Of a stretch of DNA of 64,000 nt, positions 44,120 through 56,376 are shown piece by piece. The first letter of the stretch is position 1, and each line of letters opens with the position of its first letter. A program made the translations under genes and the position numbers. The notes beneath the pieces are model-generated. The model did not search any database. It had not been told where the DNA came from and worked only from the letters and a program-made list of their open reading frames with translations. The DNA comes from Lepidurus packardi (lineage: Eukaryota > Arthropoda > Branchiopoda > Notostraca > Triopsidae), in contig JAKZAN010000005.1 in assembly GCA_023053545.1 (NCBI GenBank), forward strand, positions 6,448,001 to 6,512,000, in the 5' to 3' direction.

Positions 44120-47100
44120 ATGGCGACTGTAACAAGCCTAGCTAACCCCATCTCCAGTAGCAAGCGTGTCCACACTCCTGCTTCGAGAAGTTCTGAATCT
44201 CCAGGTCGGATTTTAACAACAAACACAAGCAAACACTCCAACGTTAAGACTCAGCGGAATACAGATTCGCCTGCCAAAACAGTCCATTCGCAAGCGAATC
44301 GTCGAAATTCCGGCTCGCCGAGTAAAATTGCGCACCTTCCGCAAACCCAGGCTCGAAGTACTGCCTCGCCAGCTCGATTTACCAATCCTCACCCCCACCC
44401 AGCTAAAAACTCACCGTTAGCAGCTCCATCGGCTAAGTCTTCCCGTACATCCAAAGCTCTTTCTCGCGCCAAACGTGCAGCAGCCTTGCTCTTAGAACGC
44501 CGATTGCTTATAGCCATCACTGTTTTGTGTACTTTGGCTCTCGTGCTTTGGTTATCAGCGCTTAGTACCAGCTACTGGATTTGGGTTCTACCGCCTCCCC
44601 CGTCAAGCTCAACACCTAGTCATCAACACAACCGCAGCTCTGGATTGTTGCCGCTCGGCAGTCATGCAGGCTTGTGGCGATTGTGTACCCTAACTGCCAA
44701 CCATACAGGTAAACTTGGCTTTCTGGCTCAGACTCCATAAGCTATAAATCAGCCAATTTTTCACAAGTCATATCAACAGCTCAACACCCTTTCTCGGATA
44801 AGCAAATACTTGACAAAAAAATAAAAATACACGCAAAAAATACGTAGTACCGGGCTTAACCAGCTTTTAAAAATGTTCCGAGCTAATTTCCTGTCTAGAA
44901 TTTAGGAATTTTATTTCGCCTCTTCTCTACAATGACCTAGTTTTTTCCCTTGGGAGTTTTTCTGAAGGAAAGAATGGCTGGCACAATAAGGCAGCATAGG
45001 TGATTTGGCAAGCGACGCCAAACGCAAACATGTGACAGCCAGGGCGGCGCGAGTTCCCTTTTCCCTAACTGTAAACCTATTTCCCTATGTATATATTCAC
45101 AACGCGAAAAGACACAGGAGAGACATACATGGCCACTGCTTGAAATAAACCTAGCTTAAGTTAGCAGTTCACGATTGTTTTTTAAAGGATTCTAAGCTTA
45201 AATTCCTTTCGCCTGACAGGGACCTTGTTAGGAACATGTAATGATTCGTAATTAACGAATCAGGCACGAGTCTCCCTTATGTTTTTTTTGTCCCGTAACC
45301 GAAGTCGTCACAAATTAAGCTAACAAAGAGTTCGACGCTGTCGTTGACAGTATGGTGCATTGTGGGGTTTGCGATATAAGCTGTCGGGTTCCGCTGAGCT
45401 GAGATTTAAAAATAACATGTCATATAATTCTCTTGGATGTAACATAATTCAAACAATCTGGGTCGGTAGTTGAGGCTAAGTTATGAATCATTAATTAATA
45501 CTGAGAGCTCTGTATGTGAGTTCTCGAAGCCGCACGTGAAGCTCTGACAAAGAAGCCGAGCAGCGCGTACGATTCTTGGAAGTTTTTCAACCAAGTCATC
45601 ACTCGTCTTGTATACTAAGCTTCAAAAAGTTGTGAGCCCGGGTAGGTCTTTGCTACACCATAACTCGAAAATATTTGGCAGGGGCAGGCAGTTAAGGAAT
45701 TGCGACTTGTTGCTGGAATTAATGCTTTAATGTCACATAGATCAGGAAGGAGAATAACTGAAAGGTTGATCCTGTTTTTGCCAAAACTCCCGTTTCCTCA
45801 CAATTCCTAAGCTCGTATATAGACACAGCTGTCGGCCGTTAATCTACACGCTGAAAGGTTGTAAACAGCCTCAGAGTATAGGTTCACGCCAAACGGCCGA
45901 TGAAAGAATGGCAGTCGAGCGCCTAATTTCTTCTCTCTTTTCTTTACAGAAAAATGTGAATATCACGAGTTGCAGGCCCCGGAAAACAAACCAACCGGAA
46001 GCCAAGCCCACGAATCCATCATGGCCACGATTTACGGTAATTCTTATAAAACTCCCCGAATGACGACATTCTGACCTAAGCGAATTGCGTTTCGCATTTA
46101 GTTACGTGTAGAAAGTCTCATGTACAGTACAATGGCATTTGTCTACTTGCGCAACAGCCACTTGGCCCTTTGCATGCATTACAGATCTAAACTCCCACCC
46201 TGTTGACGCCAGCCAAGTCAAACACCAACAGTCATTTTCTAAACAATGATAAAAGTCGCTTACCTTGCTCTTTGTTAGCAAAGGATAAGCAACTTGCGGA
46301 AGCATATGACATGCGTCCCTGGCACTCAGTGTCCTATAATAGACAGAATTTGTCATAACGTACAACACGACCAGGCAGCGTTCGTTTATTATTGGTTTCT
46401 GTATGTAATGGAATAAATCCTAAGTGTTAAGCTAAACAAAGAAGACTGGACTTCAAAATAGTACTTGTGGAAAGCCAAAAGTCAGAGAAATTAGCTTTCC
46501 TGGTCCTGGAGAGTCGTGGGTGAGCAGAAAACAAACTATTAGAATCTGGAAACGCATTAAGTCAGAGGCCATTACGTTGAAATCTTGTTTAGAACACCTG
46601 TCTTGTTTTGACTTCGTTATAATTACTAAAAGAAGTTAAAACTAAGAACACACGCTGGTAAGAAAAACAGCTTCGTTTCTGGCGAATTTGGGTTCTAAAC
46701 AAACTCAGGACCATCATCGTACTTGTGAAAGTCTCCCATTAATAGGGCGTTCCACTGGCTTCACTGGTGCAATATTTTTGGCTCTCAGTGTGTACAGATA
46801 TACATGTTTGACGCACCGAGTCCCAAAAATATTGCACCAGTGCGGCCAGTGCAACGCGCTGTATGACTAATCTAAATTTTTTAGGCGTATTTTGCGTAAA
46901 TTGTTATGATTTTTAATTATTGTTAAATTACTCTTGATTATTACTAGATTATCGCCGCACAAAGATCTCACTGGCCATAATAAGCATTTGTGTGATGGCA
47001 ATGGCGGTGAGCTTCTCCATCTACACTTTCATCAACCCGCGATACACTTTCAAGCGCTTGGCAGCCGGCGTGCATGTCCTGACTGGTAAGCTGCAACAAA

Positions 47101-47441
47101 CAATCGACTATAGTTGTACTTCTTGTCACTCATTGTCTTGTCAGTTATCAGACGCTCTAAATTACCTGTTTTGTTTTTCACATTCCTTAGCCGCGACAGT
47201 TATCGTCTTGATTGAAGTCTGCTCCGGTGCCGCAGCCTACGAAAGTGTTCACCTTCTGGATACTTATCCGCCTGGTTCCACTTGGCATTACGGTTACTCC
47301 TACGTCTTTGCCTGGATAACTTTTGTGATCTTTGCTGCCGCTGGCATCTTGTTCTTGAGTTATTCGCGTAAGAAGAAGGGTGAGAATGCCATCAACGAAG
47401 AACTGGCCATGATTGACGAACCACAGATCATGGGACGATAA
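44120..47441 (+). CDS. Claudin/stargazin-superfamily tetraspan protein with long N-terminal tail
   Basis: Four exons: 44120-44708, 45950-46036, 46948-47085 and 47191-47441; phases agree, giving 354 residues. Four membrane spans are visible: about 129-149, then in exon 3 (KISLAIISICVMAMAVSF), at the start of exon 4 (AATVIVLIEVCSGAA) and near the end (YSYVFAWITFVIFAAAGILF). The first loop has W153, GLW (184-186), Cys189 and Cys199, the PMP22/claudin/CACNG signature. The N-terminal tail (1-128) is odd for the superfamily: Ser/Pro/basic with four S-P-x-K/R motifs (27-30, 50-53, 66-69, 83-86). ATG 44120 is taken because the frame upstream has no earlier ATG. The C-terminus ends PQIMGR without an obvious PDZ ligand. 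Family membership is likely; the exact orthologue is not known to me. Confidence 0.82.
46748..46858. mobile_element. Miniature hairpin MITE in an intron
   Basis: Arms of about 33 bp (CACTGGTGCAATATTTTTGG on the left, 46762-46781; its inverse CCAAAAATATTGCACCAGTG on the right, 46823-46842, with further GCGTT/CACTGGC match outward) enclose a loop of about 40 bases. About 110 bp in all, in intron 2 of the tetraspan gene. Near-perfect arms suggest a recent insertion; the target duplication is not clear. Confidence 0.75.
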
Positions 47442-48436
47442 AAAATGAACTCCCTACAAAGCATAAAAATTCCAAAATGGAACAAAAAGGAAAAGAACAA
47501 AGAAACGAAAACTGGAATCCTTTCAGATTAATTTTGTAATTTATTTATTAATTATTATTGTCAAAATTACAGAAAGTTGGTATTTTGTTCTTGCCGTGAA
47601 ATACAAAGAAAACGGGCGTTCGTCCTTTTATCTTCTAGGATGACTTGTTGAAATATTTTTTGCAATAATTATTTCGGTGCTAATTGATATTTAAAAAAAA
47701 AACGCTGCAAATAGCATACTTTTGTTTTACTCTATGTGAAAACTCCTTTTCGGAACTAAAAAGGAACTCCATAGACTAAAAACTTAAACGTGGAAGGATA
47801 AGGATTTCTTAAGAAGTTTTGCAAGATCACATGGGAACGAAATTTGGCTAAGGAACAAAAGTTACCTGGGAAAGGGAAAACAAACAAAACACACTTAACA
47901 TGGTTATTTACGCAATTGCTGGAAACAGCTAAAAAAAAATGTGCTCGCTTTTTTTAGTTGCCAGCAAAAGTTTCCTTAAGGTACAAGCTCTATGTAGCTT
48001 GAAGAAATGGGATCTTACAAATTATACAAGGGAGGGGGGAAAAGGGTTATCTTTTTTTCTCCCAATTTCGCACAAATCTACAACATGAGAAGAACCTGAC
48101 TCGTACTGCTATCTAACTAAAAACTTTACAACTTCTAGATTTATACTGCCGTATAAAAGCCTGAGCTTCTTTGGGGCTCTTTTGCACTGACAAAGTTACC
48201 CCCTCCAAGATCCCTTCTTTCTTAGCAACGCATCTTTGCTCGGTATAAAAGAAAAGGAAACTCAAAATCTTTGTTGGAAGGAGCGAGAATTGGGGCAGTA
48301 AATGAATCCACTAGGCACTTGGACTAATCCCAGAACTGATACTTCGCGCTGTTTGCTGCGTACAACAAAACTCAAAACTAATGGTCCTTTTTTCTGTCTG
48401 TCTGTTCCTCCAACTGAAAACCACAAAAAACGCTAC
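47442..48436. other. Shared 3' region of two convergent genes
   Basis: About 1 kb between the stop of the tetraspan gene (plus) and the stop of the Caskin gene (minus). It is AT-rich and holds both 3'UTRs. I saw no canonical AATAAA close to either stop, and no other feature. Confidence 0.5.
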
Positions 48437-51400
48437 TTATTTCTTGGCGGTGCTTGCTGCGGCGCTCTTTTCTTCCTCCAACATGGCATCTAGTTCATCC
48501 GTAAGTCCTGCCAACATATTGTCAATGTCACTCAACACATCTGTGGTACTTGAAGCAGAAGCAGCAGGCTTTTCCAATGGTCGCCAGCCTATTAAATGGA
48601 CAGCAACACCCGGATACCGTATTATAACCACAAAATGCAAGTCTTATCTGCAGAAACTTAGTAATTGGGTTACGGAAAGTTGTTGGCTACAAAAGCTCAT
48701 GCGACACTTCATTTCAATGCACCAAAAACGAGTTCTTACCTGAACCAGGTGTTTTCCTTGACAACGCTGGCGACTGTAACGGACTGTTGCAACTGATCAT
48801 AGATAACGCAGCATGTGGCCGGTTTATGCGTTGTTTAATTGTCCCCGGATTATCGTTGGCAAAGGGCATCGATTCTGACTCTGTACTGGACGTAGACTAT
48901 ATACGTATAGCGTAAAAAGTAAAAGTAAAAAATGAGTTTTCCTCCTTAGAAAAAAAAAATTTCAATAGTCAAACATACCTTAAAACTGGCATCTGACCCA
49001 TTCCTTCTTTGCCGGAACTCATTGTCGTTATCTTCGGAATCATGACTATCTGCAGGCGACCGCTCTCTGCAGTTGTTATCCTGACCGGAATTCCAATTAG
49101 GATAGTTCTTATTGGGGTGAGTGGCAGGGTTGAAATGGGCAGGACTGCCATAAATTTTGGACGGCCACTGAGCTCCGTTTCGCTGCAAGATGTTATCCAG
49201 TCGTTCTCGCACCGAGGCAGCCACAGTGGTCGACGAACCATGTTGCATTAATTCGGAAGCAGACATGGGCGCAGGAGGCGGGGGGAAATCTTCCGAGTCT
49301 TCCGAGTAGCTTAAGACACTCAAGTTATCCGGAGGCGGTGGTAAAGGGTGAGGGTCGTCCATTACTTTATTACTTTTGACGGATTCGTCCTCGATCGACT
49401 GAGTCCGTTTGGGTGGGGGTGGAGGAGGGGGTTTTATGGTAAGTTTGGCGTGAAAGGAAGCATAATGTTGTTGCGGAATTTGCTGTAGTTGTTGCTTCTC
49501 GTACTCGCCGTGTGTGGTTGAGCAATCTCCCATATCGGAGTGATCTGGGTCACTGCTGTTGTCCAAACGAGTTTTGGCGGTAATTTTGGCAACAGGGCGC
49601 GGTTTCACAGTCCCTTTAGGCCGAGGTAAGGTCCCACCATGATATTGCTCGGTATGCTGGACTGGGTACAAGTTGGGGTGCTTAGGAACTAGGTCTCCAT
49701 CATCGTAACTCCTGGGCCGTAAAGTGAACGTGTTAAAAACGGTCGGCTGGGGTGGTCGCTCATGAATCTGGAACGAAAAATATAATTAATAAAGATCCTC
49801 CTCCTGTCTCATTCAATTTGACTATTTTTTTTATTACTCGGATATTGGATTCAGTCCAATTCTACACTGTTATTACGAAAATCAATTATTTACCTGGATA
49901 GCTACGACATCCGGTTGATAGGTATGGGTAGGATGGAGCATACGGGAGTGGCCGTAGTGCGAGTACGGGTCTGAAACTAATGGGCGGACCAAAGTACGGG
50001 CGGGCACCGTACTGGATGGATGGATTAATGGTCTTGGAACATCGTAATGACTGGGTCTGGAGAAGGAAGACAATTCAGGGAAGGGACACGGAGCGATATC
50101 AGACGGCGAAGGTGGCGCATGTGTCGTTATCATGACTTCCTATAATTGAAAAAAAAATAGTTATAGTTGAGAGGGACAAGTACAGGAAACTATAACTTTA
50201 CTTGGGTATAACATTGGGATTGCACAATAGAATTGGTGGGAGGTGGAGGCACCCATTTGCCTGACAAGATATCCTTAACTCGCTTTATTGCCAAGGTAAT
50301 TTTCTTCTGGTGTCCTAATCGCAAGATGCCGAAATCTTCCAAATCTTCCCACGTTAGCTGTGCCACGTCTTCCACTGTCCGATAGCCTTGTCGTCTGAAA
50401 CTGGGGCTATATTCTGCCAGTCCTAGCAGCGATAACCATTCCTCCAACGTGTCCTATGTAGCAGAAAAAAAAATAGTAAAAAATAAAACAGAAAAAAATA
50501 AGGTAAAGCCGCACATTTTAGAAAAACTAGTCAAAATTCTGTAAAAAATATTTTCCACATTATTGCACCACTTCAGAACCCTTCTATGAAACACTTCAAC
50601 ACACGACTATCTATCTATACTTTTCCTTCTCGTTTTAACCAGCAATAAAAAAGCTAATAGGTGGATTGCTTAAGTGCAACAGGTTCGATTCTGTTTTTTG
50701 TCCCGTTCGGTAAACCATAAATCAGGCAAGCAAGGAAGCTCACGTTAGAAAAGGTGCGGCCCTGGTATATAAGCATCCATTTAGCTCCGCAAACAAAAAA
50801 AAAGGAACTTCAAAGGCGCATTGGCTAAAAAAAAGGGAATTTATTTACCGGTATAAATTCAGGTAGTCCATCCGGGATGTTGAGCAACGCAATTTCCGAC
50901 TTGAGTTGTTTACGATGGTTGGGCTTTTTCACTCCAATTGCCGTTAAATCCTCGGGTGTCATTCGGATGATGGTATGCATATCATAGCCAGCGCGGACGA
51001 ATAAATCGTAGTAATCTTCCAGTCCCAAATCTGTCAACCAGGCATTCAACACCTCATGTTCCTAAAAAAAAAATTGATTAAGTAAAAATTCTCTAAAAAC
51101 CGTCTCCCCAAAAATTCAACAGGTCCGCCTCATTCTCCTCCCTTCTTCTCTTTTTTTACAGACATAATTGCGAAGTCAAGACAGAAAATAAAACTTAAAA
51201 CGAGAAAAGGAACTTACAGGCACGCCTTGGGCGAGCAATTCAACTGCATTAAGTCGATGGACGTCTTCAATTCTTCCAGAGCCCAAACTGGATGAAGATG
51301 AATGGTAACTGTGGCGCATCGAGTCGTAAGATTGGCCCGAGAGCCTGTAGGTGGGTCCAGGGCCCAGGAGTAATGAAGGTCCTGAAGAAGCTGAAGTGCA

Positions 51401-53913
51401 CGTAGATGAAGTTGACGGATGTCGATGGTCGGCCGAGGCACGCCCACTGTCTAAAGACGTTGTACTATTCCGACAACCAGGTAACGGCAGCACGCGACAC
51501 GACTCTCCTGTTTTGCCACCCGTACTGCTGCTCCCTGTGCTTCCCGAAGGACTTTCTCGGCCGGGACTCTGCTCGTCGAAAAATAACAAGTAAATTAGCA
51601 TTTCTGACTTTCATTATCCCTTCGTTATTGAGCGAGACGAAAGTCATACCTGAGTCATATCAATGCCTTGGTCTTCCATCATTCCAGGAGGCGATAACTG
51701 GCCCTTGAGCTTGTTTTGATGCTGGGAGCCTGGGTAGGAGAAAATTGGAGCGCGCGATACGTGACTGGGCGATGGCAAACTCCGCCCACTAAACCCCTCA
51801 CCTACACAGCGAAGAAAATCCCAGAGATCCGTTAGAAAATACTACTACTAATAATAAAAACGTTGGCAGGGAACCAAACTAGGTTTACTATTACTTTTGT
51901 TCATATCCAAGAAGCCTTGGGGTGGATAATAGGCTTCATCCAGCCCTAAAGAACTCCGATTGTCTTGTTGTTCCGCGCTACAATAGCCGATCGACCCGGA
52001 TCCGGATCCCGACCCTGCCGAAGCAGACGTGAAGACGGACGAATCCGTGGACGTGGAGCCTCCCGACCCAAAGCTGGAACCGGACAGTCTATGCGAGATA
52101 CTGGGCGGGTCCGGAACGGTAGGCGGAGCCACCTTTTTGACAGATAACGACGTTCTGCCTCCTCCCGGGTGTCTCCTTTCTTCGCCCAGTCCTCCGGAGG
52201 CCCGCTGGCTTAGCGAACTCACTAGAAAAGATTCCAAATACAAGTATGAGCCAAAGGGGCGCGTAACCAACACAACATTACACACGGCACTATGCAAATG
52301 AGACCATGACTGAGCCCTTTTCGTGACTCCAAACCCCTACTCCACCCCAATTTTATGCAACTTGTCCCAATTTACCACACCCCCCCATTTACCATAACTT
52401 TTACCCCGTTTTCACCTTAAAATTTTTTAGAAAATAAAAGTAATACAATGACACAGTTTACATTAAAAAAAATATAAATAGGTTCAATAGTAACTCCATA
52501 CCTCCCATTTGCCATCACTTTTCCCTCCTTTTACCACCTTAAAAAATAGAATAAAAAATAATAGAATGACATTGTTTAATTTTTTAAGGGTTCAATAGGA
52601 AACTCCCCTTGTTGGGAGGCAACTCTAAAACCGATTCCAAATGCTACGGTCACTAGCAAATAAGCCGTACATCAACATTCGTTTAAAAACCCCACACAGC
52701 TTTCCCAACGTTCCCAACGGCATTCCTAATCCTTTTTTAACCCTTGGAACCGTAAACTTATGCAGGTGGAACGACCCGAAAGGTCGTCTCTAAAGCAAGC
52801 CTTACATATATAAATATTTCCCTCTCGCACCCTTCCAAATTTCCAAATAATAATAACTTATGGGGGGAAAACGAAAAAAACCTTTAACGTTCTTTTCGTT
52901 CGCAGCTTCAGCTCATTACTATTCCCAAGTTGTGCTACACGAGAGAAAAGGTGCCTTAATCTAATCTCTCTTGCGTCAAAAAAATTGATTGGCCATCCAA
53001 TCCGGTTGGACCACAAACCAAGAAAATTCCACCGCCATAAACAGAAAAGTCGTCTTTTCCGCCAGCTTACATGTGCCTCTCCGATTAAAACAAACCACTT
53101 TTTCATTTATTTTTCCTCCTCTCCCCCCAATCGGCAAGGTCGAGGTCGTTTTCCTTCCCCGTTTTCCAACTTTTTGGGAAGACAAAAAAACTCACGTTTG
53201 GCTACAGTCGACTGGACGCATTTGCTTACGCTCAGCCAAGTACTGGGCCCCGAAGTCGTTAATTGTAATGACAAGTTGGCCATGGAGCGTGTATTTCGTA
53301 GCGCGACTTTGGTTGTGTTATGCTTGGGAGGCCTTCCTGCTGGTCCTGAATGCAAAACCATTCCCGTCCCTTCCTCTACCACCACTCCAACTAGTTCTGC
53401 CCCTAATGTGAGTTGTTTGAGCCTGCTGTTGCTGTGACTCGAACTGTCTTGCAGTTCAGCTTCTTCTTCCCGCTCTGGTGCTGCAGCTTCCTCCTTTTCC
53501 TCGTCTCCGTGCTCTTTTTCTCCCAAGGCATTGTGGCAAAGAAGCACTTGAGCTCCAACTTCATTAATATGCTGAGCGTGCAGAGGAGTTAGCGGAGTTG
53601 GAGATCCTGGTGCAGCATTCCTGCGCCCCGACACCGAAGTTGCGCGCAAAGGTAGCGTTTGACATCGTCTAGCAAAACTCTTGCACGTGGGCGTGGTCAA
53701 GCTTATACTATGCTCCTCTTCCAAAATACTGATATCCGAATCTCGGAAACTGCGATAAGTCGACGACAGCTGGAACTGCCCGTGAGACGAATTCACTGTT
53801 GGCTGAGAAGAATTCACTGTTGACGAAGCGGGACGTTTTAATTCGAGGACGGGTGACGGGCTCTTGAAACAAGTGAACCGTTTCTTCCACTTATCGGCAC
53901 TTGTATCAGCCAT
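48437..53913 (-). CDS. CASKIN: Caskin-like scaffold (tandem SAM, proline-rich), short form lacking ankyrin/SH3
   Basis: Ten exons: 53196-53913, 51895-52221, 51650-51801, 51218-51568, 50849-51061, 50202-50453, 49894-50139, 48979-49767, 48740-48896 and 48437-48588; phases agree, giving 1118 residues. Caskins are synaptic scaffolds that bind CASK and polymerise through their SAM domains. SAM1 about 519-583 (VLNAWLTDLGLEDYYDLF, TPEDLTAIGVKKPNHRKQL); SAM2 about 590-652 (EEWLSLLGLAEYSPSF, EDFGILRLGHQKKI). Other family motifs: RAPIFSYPGSQHQNKLKGQL, MMEDQGIDMTQ, PFANDNPGTIKQR, and a C-terminal acidic helix (VLSDIDNMLAGLTDELDAML). Exon 8 has PPPPPPPKR. The first exon opens GAGG-ATG-G with an in-frame TGA at 53965-53967, so it reads as a true start. 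The ankyrin and SH3 parts of full-length Caskin are not found in the next 10 kb; a long isoform with distant upstream exons is possible. Confidence 0.9.
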
Positions 53914-55675
53914 CCTCGCCAAAAACAACAAAAAACCACTTCCTGGACAACAACAACGACAACGTCACTTTTATGGGACCGGCCGCACCTGAGATACACC
54001 TGTGCTTTGAAAAAGCGCTAAAGTGTTGTGCACAGCGCACCTGTATACCTGGTCATTAAATGCGAGTCACTGCAAAACCTGCGTCCAACGGTTCGCAAGC
54101 TCACTCTTACTCTTTCCTCCGAAAAACCGAGGTAAATCTTATGAAATCGAGGTCCGAGAGCCGACTACGGAGGAGCGTCCAGTCTAAGAGAAGAGCATCC
54201 ATTCCACTTTGGGAATCGCCAAGTACCTCATTTGCATAGACCTTCATTTCAACAGACCAGACCAACAACCCGCCCCAGCATATCCAACGAGAGGCGCCAG
54301 GCACTAAGGCGGAATGCAAATGCGTATGGGAACCACATCTCTTGAGACGAAGGCGGCTCAAGTCAAAACTTGCACATACATAACATACAGCCAAACATGT
54401 AATAATCATCTAGACTGCAATTGCAACTGCCGACATATGCAAAACCATCCCACAAAAAATAAAATTGCGTTATTCAACCCCTCATGTGTATCTGTATATC
54501 CATCTATGTAGATAGATCGGTATACAAACACCCTTTCCCAACTAATTTGTCTTCTTTTATCCCCTGGCAAGTTGCAACATGAATACCGGGTTACATCAAT
54601 AAAACCTCTCAAGGAAATTCGCACAGGAAACGGCGAAACTTGAGACGGATGGAATTCGAATTCCTTGCATCACTATTGTGTACGTATTGTATATGTTCCC
54701 TTTTTATATTCTCTGAAAATCTTTCCCCGTAACATGAAAACACGACACCATCAAGCGAACTGGAGATAATGATAGACAAGGACCGGTTACGTTGAAAGCT
54801 TCATTTGCATAAAACTAACAATTTGGTGCGTATTTTTCCACTGTTCTGTTATCCGAAGCTTATGATGTGGGTAAACCAAGAAAACAGGTAAATTACTTCC
54901 AAGTAAATAATTTTTTTTTTATTTTTTTAGCGCGGAGCCAAGACAGGGCGTTTATCTGTCTTGCGCGCGGTCAAAGACAGACATCATTAGCAGAGGAAAA
55001 CGGGGGGCGTGGTGGATACCTCGACTTATTTGCATATCGACAGCTTTTTGCTCGCAATTGACGGGACGACACCCATATTCCTGTAAAATATTGTTGCAAG
55101 CAAGCCAAGCAATCAAACATTCCATGATGAAGGGCATAATGCATCCCTTTTTTCCATTTCTTGACGCCAAACAGCCATCAACGCCACCTACTGGGTGCCC
55201 TAAGCGTGCTTTTGCTCCAAGATACTGCTGCTGGGAAGGAGTAAGTGATAGCTTTTCTTGTTCTGCTTCATTAGTAAACCTTGCCACGTCCACAGACCCA
55301 TAACTAGCACCCAGACTTCATTAATTAACTGCACAAGGTGGTGGAGTGGGTTAAAAAAGCTACACATTGCTTCAAGGACCCCCTTTATCTCCTTTTTCCT
55401 TTAACACCCTAACGCCTTTCAATTCTCTAAATAAAATTTTCCACTACGTCACGCAGGCTTGACCAGCTGCTCGCCTGACCCACATCTGAAACACATCTAC
55501 ACACAAGACCCCTAAAGTACCCAAATAACACACACATGGTCATACTCTGTGCTTTTCCCTCACCGTCCCCACCACGTAATGACACCGAACCGGTCATTTG
55601 CACTCCCACCACACTAATTAACCCCAATTTCGGATCCGAGTACCGTAAACGAACGGAACTAAGTCGTATGCAAAT
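52292..55675. promoter_or_regulatory. Octamer (POU-type) motif cluster around the Caskin 5' end
   Basis: ATGCAAAT or its complement occurs at 52292-52299 (intron 1), 54230-54237, 54314-54321, 54803-54810, 55028-55035 and 55668-55675. Five lie in 1.5 kb directly upstream of the Caskin start. An 8-mer on both strands is expected about once in 30 kb. POU factors act in nervous systems and Caskin is neural in known animals, so a regulatory role is reasonable but unproven. AT-rich base composition raises the background. Confidence 0.4.
52376..52615. repeat. 115-bp tandem duplication in Caskin intron 1
   Basis: Two adjacent units, each running CCTCCCATTTRCCATMAC, ACCTTAAAA, AATACAATGACA or AATAGAATGACA, GGTTCAATAG and AACTCC, diverged by small changes. 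Non-coding. Confidence 0.75.
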
Positions 55676-55956
55676 TACAGATGCTGGGCTTGCCTAGCCT
55701 CTTAAAAACTCGTCCGCCCTCTCTCTTTTCCCAGTGCGCACTTGACACCGTTTTTTCCGTCTTCTCATCCTACTCACGTGACTATCCACCACCATTACTT
55801 TCCCTTTCATCAAGCGATTGCAATGCACGAGAGCCTGCTGCTTCAAACAATAATAATACTAAAAAAAACATACCCTTATAAAAAAAAAGCTTTACTTCTC
55901 CCAAATGTCGTATTCCAATGCAGATGATTATCCAAGACAATAGTTAAACGTTAATA

Positions 55957-56376
55957 CAATAGATGCCGATTTATTGTGATCACGTTTGTCAATTGGATAT
56001 TGAGTCTATTAAGCGGGGATTCTAATAACCGAAATATTCAATAGAATGCGACGATTAATCGTCCTGTGAAACGCACTAGCTTGTTTAAATTTCCTTTTTC
56101 GAGATTCACTAGACCCACTATTGTTTCTTTCGTAACAAAACGACTTAAAAGCAATCTCATTGGTCAATATGCAAAGTCCATGTAGCAATCACTACTTTAG
56201 TTTCATCACTGTACATGTAAAGATTCTTTTGAAATAGGTTCCAATATCCGAAAGTGTGATTCTACTAACCGACTAAAATGCTACGAATTTTACCCTTTTG
56301 AATAGGTCCTTTAACATTTGATTCCGTAAAGTGGCTGATTCTAATAACCAGTGATCACAATAAGCGGCATCTACTG
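55957..56376. mobile_element. Non-autonomous pogo/Tc1-mariner-like element, copy 2
   Basis: Ends CAATAGATGCCGATTTATTG and CAATAAGCGGCATCTACTG are inverted repeats, flanked by TA on both sides. The 420 bp match copy 1 (11808-12636) apart from the 400-bp insertion there, including internal CACTATTGTTT and GGTCAATATGCAAAGTCCA. No transposase. Confidence 0.85.

Noticed and set aside
50680-50710. T-arm-like sequence AACAGGTTCGATTCTGTT in a Caskin intron
   Set aside because: The stem-loop is perfect but no acceptor, D or anticodon arm lies upstream, so it is not a tRNA gene.
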